Below are positions 60,865-64,000 of a stretch of DNA of 64,000 nt, piece by piece. How positions within the stretch are numbered: position 1 is the stretch's first letter; each line of letters begins with the position of its first letter. The notes beneath the pieces are model-generated. The model saw only the letters and a list, made by a program, of their open reading frames with translations, made no database searches and was not told the origin of the DNA. The translations under genes and the position numbers were made by a program. Source of the stretch: a virus; IMG/VR virus record IMGVR_UViG_3300025769_000106, positions 1 to 64,000 of that record; one strand, written 5' to 3'.

Positions 60865-60870
60865 TTTATA
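60865..60870 (-). promoter_or_regulatory. TATA-like box before 404-aa methyltransferase
   Basis: The minus strand reads GAAAAAGGGTATAAAGC: a purine-rich BRE-like stretch followed by TATAAA. The ATG of the next gene is 51 bases downstream, so a start site about 25 bases past the box would leave a short leader of roughly 25 bases. Confidence 0.55.
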
Positions 60871-60882
60871 CCCTTTTTCAGC

Positions 60883-60975
60883 AACCGAGAATTTGGCGGT
60901 GGATTGAGACTCGGCTCCAAAGTGGTTCTTGGGCTTCTATCACTTCACCTTTTTTCCTTTCTCGGTTCACCGCCA
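60883..60975. repeat. Crossed inverted repeats (pseudoknot-capable)
   Basis: Two perfect inverted pairs interlock: AACCGAGAA (60883-60891) with TTCTCGGTT (60959-60967), 9 bp, and TGGCGGTG (60894-60901) with CACCGCCA (60968-60975), 8 bp. The right arms are directly adjacent, which allows coaxial stacking as in an H-type pseudoknot. CCGAG (60885-60889) can also pair with CTCGG (60910-60914), giving an alternative fold. The element sits immediately upstream of the TATA-like box of the 404-aa methyltransferase gene. Confidence 0.5.
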
Positions 60976-60983
60976 CCCCCTGC

Positions 60984-60993
60984 AAAAAAAAAA
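60984..60993 (-). terminator. Oligo-T terminator (10 T on minus strand)
   Basis: A run of ten T on the minus strand follows the leader operon that ends at 61287; a second run of seven T is at 61046-61052. Archaeal RNA polymerase terminates at oligo-T stretches, so these probably end the transcript of the upstream genes. Confidence 0.5.
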
Positions 60994-61017
60994 CGCATGA
61001 AATGGCCTTATTTTTGC

Positions 61018-61037
61018 CTCGTCGAGGTTCCGACGAG
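61018..61037. repeat. Perfect 7-bp hairpin
   Basis: CTCGTCG and CGACGAG face each other around a 6-base loop. It lies between the two oligo-T runs. On the minus strand no T-run follows immediately, so it is not a classical intrinsic terminator; it could stabilise an RNA 3' end or be a protein-binding palindrome. Confidence 0.5.
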
Positions 61038-61248
61038 ATCACAACAAAAAAATTCTTTCCAGTTTTTTTTCAAGACTTGAATCCACACGACTCAATACTT
61101 CGCAGGTTGGGACGAATCCCTCCTGAAAAGCCGAACAACCCGTATTTTTGCATAAGAAACAACGTATTACGCTGTGCAGGGGTGGTCGTGCGGTGGCCTT
61201 GATGACCAGAAGCAAAGACGCTTGCCACGGTTGATGCTATCAATCCGC

Positions 61249-61255
61249 TATATAT
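61249..61255 (-). promoter_or_regulatory. TATA-like box in intergenic region
   Basis: The minus strand reads AGATATATAGCG, a good match to an archaeal TATA box, just downstream of the 346-aa gene's stop. A transcript would start about 25 bases on, near 61226, and would run through the intergenic region toward the T-runs. There is no coding sequence directly after it, so it may serve a non-coding RNA or be fortuitous. Confidence 0.35.
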
Positions 61256-61286
61256 CTAACCTTGCCAGCCTTGTCAAGGTTGTGGA

Positions 61287-62327
61287 TCACAATTCAACGT
61301 CGTGCCGAGCATCCCTAAACGAAATTGAAGATCCAATCATTCGTCCTTTCTTTGATGATTCTTGCAATTCGGAGATCAGTTGTCGGATGTTTTGATCCAG
61401 ATCGGTGGAGTATTGTCGGTATCGCTTTGGAACCCTCTTCTGTTCTCGAATAGTATCCTCAAGAATCCTGTCGATTCGATCCTGCGTCAACAATTTGCGT
61501 TCATCATTTTGAAACGGTCGCTGAGAAACATAATCGTAAATGAGTCCATCCACATCAACATTCCCTGATCCGAGTCGATGGCCCTCCTCACCAATCTGTT
61601 CATCGCTTAAATCACCTTGTTGATGAAAATCATCTTCGTATCCTCTAATTTCTTGATCGGCAAGACCTTGCTGAGTCATACTTCTTGTTGGACTCCAATC
61701 ATCAAACATTGATATGAAATCTTCATCATCATACGGGGTGTCCTTCAAATCGAGAATATGCCCCATGCGTTGATCCATTGGCTTCACAAAAGGAGAATAA
61801 TGTCGCAAATCACGCTGCACCAAATCCAAAGTATCACCTGAACTGAATACGGAGTAAGGAACAATCGGTTCGGAATTCCCCATCACCTTGCTCCAAAATG
61901 CTTCAATTGGCGCACGTGTGATTCCTTCGGGTGCTGAATACTCTTCCTGCCGCCGCACATGATCTGGTTGACCAGATTTAGGGATTGGTACTTTAGCAAC
62001 ATATTGCGAAGGACGATATTGATCCAAAGCAGGGATTGAATGAACAATATGTTCGTACCCTCTGCCAATATCAACGGGAACTTTACCCAACGGTTCGCCC
62101 TCGGAAGGATGATAGTCATAATCAACATAACCCTCATCATCAAGAATGGGAGCGTACATTTCACCATCATTCCGATCAACATAACGCCCATCCTCAAGTT
62201 CACGGTACAGCCCTTCGTTTGACCCAGGGAAACCACCATGGCGATCCATAAGTTGTTTGAAACGAGCATACGCCGCTTCATCGACTGTTGCCTTTATCAA
62301 ATCCCAAGACTGATCAAATACGCTCAC
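61287..62327 (-). CDS. Leader-tagged protein of unknown function (346 aa)
   Basis: A GTG start overlaps the preceding TGA (GTGA). The leader is MSVFDQSWDLIKAT. The body is strongly hydrophilic and acidic with many Asp/Tyr clusters (for example DDEGYVDYDYHP around 62-73) and a more basic, helical C-terminal third. No catalytic motif or membrane segment is evident. It is the last gene before the largest intergenic gap in the window; two minus-strand T-runs lie downstream. An enzyme or effector role is possible by analogy with its neighbours, but nothing in the sequence shows it. Confidence 0.85.
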   Translation of the reverse strand: MSVFDQSWDLIKATVDEAAYARFKQLMDRHGGFPGSNEGLYRELEDGRYVDRNDGEMYAPILDDEGYVDYDYHPSEGEPLGKVPVDIGRGYEHIVHSIPALDQYRPSQYVAKVPIPKSGQPDHVRRQEEYSAPEGITRAPIEAFWSKVMGNSEPIVPYSVFSSGDTLDLVQRDLRHYSPFVKPMDQRMGHILDLKDTPYDDEDFISMFDDWSPTRSMTQQGLADQEIRGYEDDFHQQGDLSDEQIGEEGHRLGSGNVDVDGLIYDYVSQRPFQNDERKLLTQDRIDRILEDTIREQKRVPKRYRQYSTDLDQNIRQLISELQESSKKGRMIGSSISFRDARHDVEL

Positions 62328-62851
62328 AGGTATCCTCTCCGTCGAAGAATATCCGCTTGCTGATCAAATGGAATCCCCTCGATCAACATTGCTCCTGCCT
62401 CATGGGTATTTGTGCTTGGCTGAAAAGCACTCAATTGCGCTTGCTCATATGGATCATTCATCCAATCCTCATGTGCCTCTGATCGAAGAGGCGGATCAAT
62501 TGCTGCGTGTCCCTGTTCGTGGACAATGGTATCGACAATCCGTTGAATCATCTCGTCTTCATTCATCGGTATAGATCCTATGTCATGTTCACGTACTCCA
62601 AAAACATCTCTCTTTGAGTTCAAGCCCCAGTCTTTATTGTGAAAATAAGGGTTGGCTAAATTGTAAGCCGTGTAGTATGTATCGCCTTCCGCATTTTTTT
62701 GACCGTAGTCGAGAAGATCAGGGCGAGGTTTCCCTCCTGGCTCAACTGTTGGCAAAACATATTGATACGGGGTGTATGTCGCCACCGTCGAATCATTTGG
62801 ATCAAGGTAAAAGGATTTCATGAAATCCCAAGACTGATCGAATACGCTCAT
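62324..62851 (-). CDS. Leader-tagged zincin-like metalloprotease
   Basis: 175 aa. The leader MSVFDQSWDFMK is followed by a Pro/Tyr-rich spacer and a helix carrying TIVHEQGHAAID, an HExxH zinc-binding motif (111-115) embedded in the hydrophobic context typical of zincins. A third zinc ligand is probably a His or Glu in the following 40 residues (for example H126 or the E near 151), but this cannot be fixed by eye. In the family the Glu of HExxH activates water for peptide hydrolysis. The start overlaps the previous stop as ATGA, with GAGGGAG upstream. Its first residues are nearly identical to those of the next gene (MSVFDQSWD), which suggests leader duplication or swapping. Confidence 0.75.
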   Translation of the reverse strand: MSVFDQSWDFMKSFYLDPNDSTVATYTPYQYVLPTVEPGGKPRPDLLDYGQKNAEGDTYYTAYNLANPYFHNKDWGLNSKRDVFGVREHDIGSIPMNEDEMIQRIVDTIVHEQGHAAIDPPLRSEAHEDWMNDPYEQAQLSAFQPSTNTHEAGAMLIEGIPFDQQADILRRRGYL

Positions 62852-63390
62852 TCAACCCGCTCCCTCATGCCTCTCCATTCGGAATCATCATCAATCTCTC
62901 GACCTTGGTTCTTTCTCCAAAGACCTTCGCCCCCATCGGAAAGGTTGCTCGATGGTTTGATCCGATAACCCAACTCTCGAACGAGATCGTAAATGGCTTG
63001 AGCCATTCCCTTTCTTCGATAAGGTTCGGCAATGTACGGGCTAACTCCCACGATTGATCTGTTGGGAGGGTATTGCATTGCAAATTCTGGATCACTTGGC
63101 TCATGATCTTCATGATAATGAACGTTTGAATTTCCAATGTGTCGGCCAATGGTTTCATCAAAACCAGCCTCCTGATTTGGAGGGAAGTCTATGTCCACGT
63201 TGAAATCATGTGAATATGAAGGAGTTGAGATCACCATTGGATACCGCTGTTGATTATCGGGGTCAACGAAATCTGCAACGTGCATCCGCTTCTCTTGCTC
63301 CGCATCCTCTGCCGAATACATGAACGGCTTGATCGAATCAAGATCCAAAGGAGCCTTCATGATCTCCCATGCGGAATCAAATGCGCTCAT
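62848..63390 (-). CDS. Leader-tagged GNAT-like acetyltransferase
   Basis: 180 aa. Residues 1-14 are a clear leader (MSAFDSAWEIMKAP). The C-terminal half looks like a GNAT fold: a beta strand VGVSPYIAE (about 114-122) runs into an acetyl-CoA pyrophosphate-loop-like motif RRKGMA (125-130) and helix AIYDLVREL. It ends with the SS-x(5)-G-x(2)-LW pattern (about 147-158) seen in many phage-encoded GNAT proteins. The middle (80-100) is His/Asp rich. The family transfers acetyl groups from acetyl-CoA to amines; the substrate cannot be read from sequence. The ATG overlaps the upstream stop (ATGA). Alternative: a degenerate GNAT fold without activity. Confidence 0.75.
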   Translation of the reverse strand: MSAFDSAWEIMKAPLDLDSIKPFMYSAEDAEQEKRMHVADFVDPDNQQRYPMVISTPSYSHDFNVDIDFPPNQEAGFDETIGRHIGNSNVHYHEDHEPSDPEFAMQYPPNRSIVGVSPYIAEPYRRKGMAQAIYDLVRELGYRIKPSSNLSDGGEGLWRKNQGREIDDDSEWRGMRERVE

Positions 63391-64000
63391 GATTTCCTCT
63401 CCAGATCTGGATTCGGCATCATCCGTACATCATTGTCAAGAATCAACTCATCACCGTGCTGATTCATCATTGTCGAAAGCATTTCGAGATATTCCATCAA
63501 TTTCTCACGGTCTTTACCTTGCAAGTTGCCTTCTTCAATCCTGTATTGATTGCCCTCTTCCATTGCAACATTGCCTTTGCCATCGCCTCTTCGAGCGTAA
63601 AGATCTCCGTGTGGACCTTGAAGCCACCATTCTCTTCGCTGAGATAATGGATCGCCCCAAACACGTTTATCCTCTCTTCCCGCAATGATCTCCGAACTAT
63701 CAGGTGTATCAACACGTTCTGCGATGATACCTTCGGGTCCAACAATCGTAGCAGGTGTGTGGCTAAAACCATCATCGTGATCATAAATCGCCTCATAACT
63801 GAGTTGATCGTCATCACTCTCATCGCCTTCATCGATTGGAACCGCCATTAGGGGAGGGATTTGATCCATGAACTGTTTAGCCTTACGCTTCGGATTGAAG
63901 TACGAATACTCTCGACGCTTTTGGTGCAACGATCCTGGGCGGATAGGCATCTTGATCACCATGTCCCAAGCAATCTCGAACGGATCCTCGCTTGCCGTGA
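63387..64000 (-). CDS. Leader-tagged protein of unknown function, 5' end outside window
   Basis: An ATG at 63962 is possible, but the frame stays open to the window edge and reads EDPFEIAWDMVIKMP upstream of and across that ATG. This matches the leader peptide shared by the following genes, so the true start is beyond 64000 and the gene is cut by the window. The visible body (about 200 residues) is hydrophilic, with acidic and aromatic-poor stretches; I recognise no domain. The stop overlaps the ATG of the next gene (ATGA), suggesting translational coupling. It is the first visible member of the leader-tagged run. Function unknown; membership of the family is well supported by the F-E-x-A-W-D-x-x-x-K spacing. 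Confidence 0.85.
   Translation of the reverse strand, partial: TASEDPFEIAWDMVIKMPIRPGSLHQKRREYSYFNPKRKAKQFMDQIPPLMAVPIDEGDESDDDQLSYEAIYDHDDGFSHTPATIVGPEGIIAERVDTPDSSEIIAGREDKRVWGDPLSQRREWWLQGPHGDLYARRGDGKGNVAMEEGNQYRIEEGNLQGKDREKLMEYLEMLSTMMNQHGDELILDNDVRMMPNPDLERKS

Larger units (their letters stand above)
60815..61286. other. Largest intergenic region (472 bp), regulatory
   Basis: No convincing protein gene lies here: the plus-strand 66-codon frame at 61002-61202 has no recognisable domain, and the minus strand offers only a 27-codon frame. The stretch holds a TATA-like box, two oligo-T runs (minus strand), a perfect 7-bp hairpin, a pair of crossed inverted repeats and a second TATA-like box in front of the next gene. 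It separates two minus-strand transcription units. A small non-coding RNA starting near 61226 and ending at the T-runs is possible but not shown. Confidence 0.7.

Noticed and set aside
61002-61202. 66-codon plus-strand frame in the large gap
   Set aside because: No domain, and it covers the hairpin and oligo-T elements, which suggests non-coding sequence.
1-64000. tRNA genes, CRISPR arrays, insertion sequences, integrase or attachment sites
   Set aside because: I saw no cloverleaf-like or CCA-ending segments, no regularly spaced repeats, no transposase or recombinase motif and no terminal duplications. A tRNA scan and a repeat search would be needed to be sure.

Overview
This window looks like most of a genome, or a large contig, of a tailed double-stranded DNA virus with an HK97-type head. 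The sequence shows a terminase large subunit, portal, prohead protease, HK97-fold major capsid protein, tail tube, tail assembly chaperones and tape measure in the classical order. All genes but one lie on the minus strand, usually overlapping by a few bases (ATGA, GTGA or TTGA junctions), and most have a Shine-Dalgarno-like GGAGG/GGTGA stretch. The few real intergenic gaps hold TATA-like boxes 21-50 bases before genes and oligo-T runs after genes, which is the archaeal style. Together with many zinc-ribbon proteins, this suggests a virus of a marine euryarchaeon (for example a Marine Group II / Poseidoniales host). The host is inference only: no host marker gene, tRNA or integrase is present.

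Reading along the minus strand (from 64000 down): (a) 64000-49283 is an accessory block of leader-bearing proteins. Nearly every protein starts with the same short peptide, consensus M-T-A-F-D-x-A-W-x-L-[IVL]-K-A-P, followed by unrelated bodies: a GNAT-like acetyltransferase, HExxH zincin metalloproteases, Dam-like and C5 DNA methyltransferases, an ADP-ribosyltransferase-like protein, a GP88-like protein and several unknowns. An HMG-CoA-lyase-like enzyme and two other proteins carry a related F-x-x-[AV]-W-[ND] peptide at their C-terminus. (b) 48774-49286 is the only plus-strand gene. (c) 48549-45033 encodes small membrane proteins, a membrane-anchored Ras/ARF-like GTPase and an EF-hand protein. 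(d) 45009-31601 is the DNA-packaging/portal region with a tandem zinc-finger protein, large disordered proteins, TerL and portal. (e) 31587-25542 holds a 1136-aa protein with a ligase-like domain, the protease-scaffold and the capsid protein. (f) 25512-1 holds decoration, connector and tail genes, including a -1 frameshift site in the tail chaperone pair and three giant tail proteins with LamG-like domains.

The most interesting signal is the shared leader. Because one leader copy and one internal copy lie inside the packaging gene cluster, I infer that it is a targeting tag that loads enzymes into the virion (comparable in logic to the T4 internal proteins/Alt and the P1 Dar proteins), to be delivered with the DNA into the host. 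This is a hypothesis; the tag itself and its distribution are directly visible.
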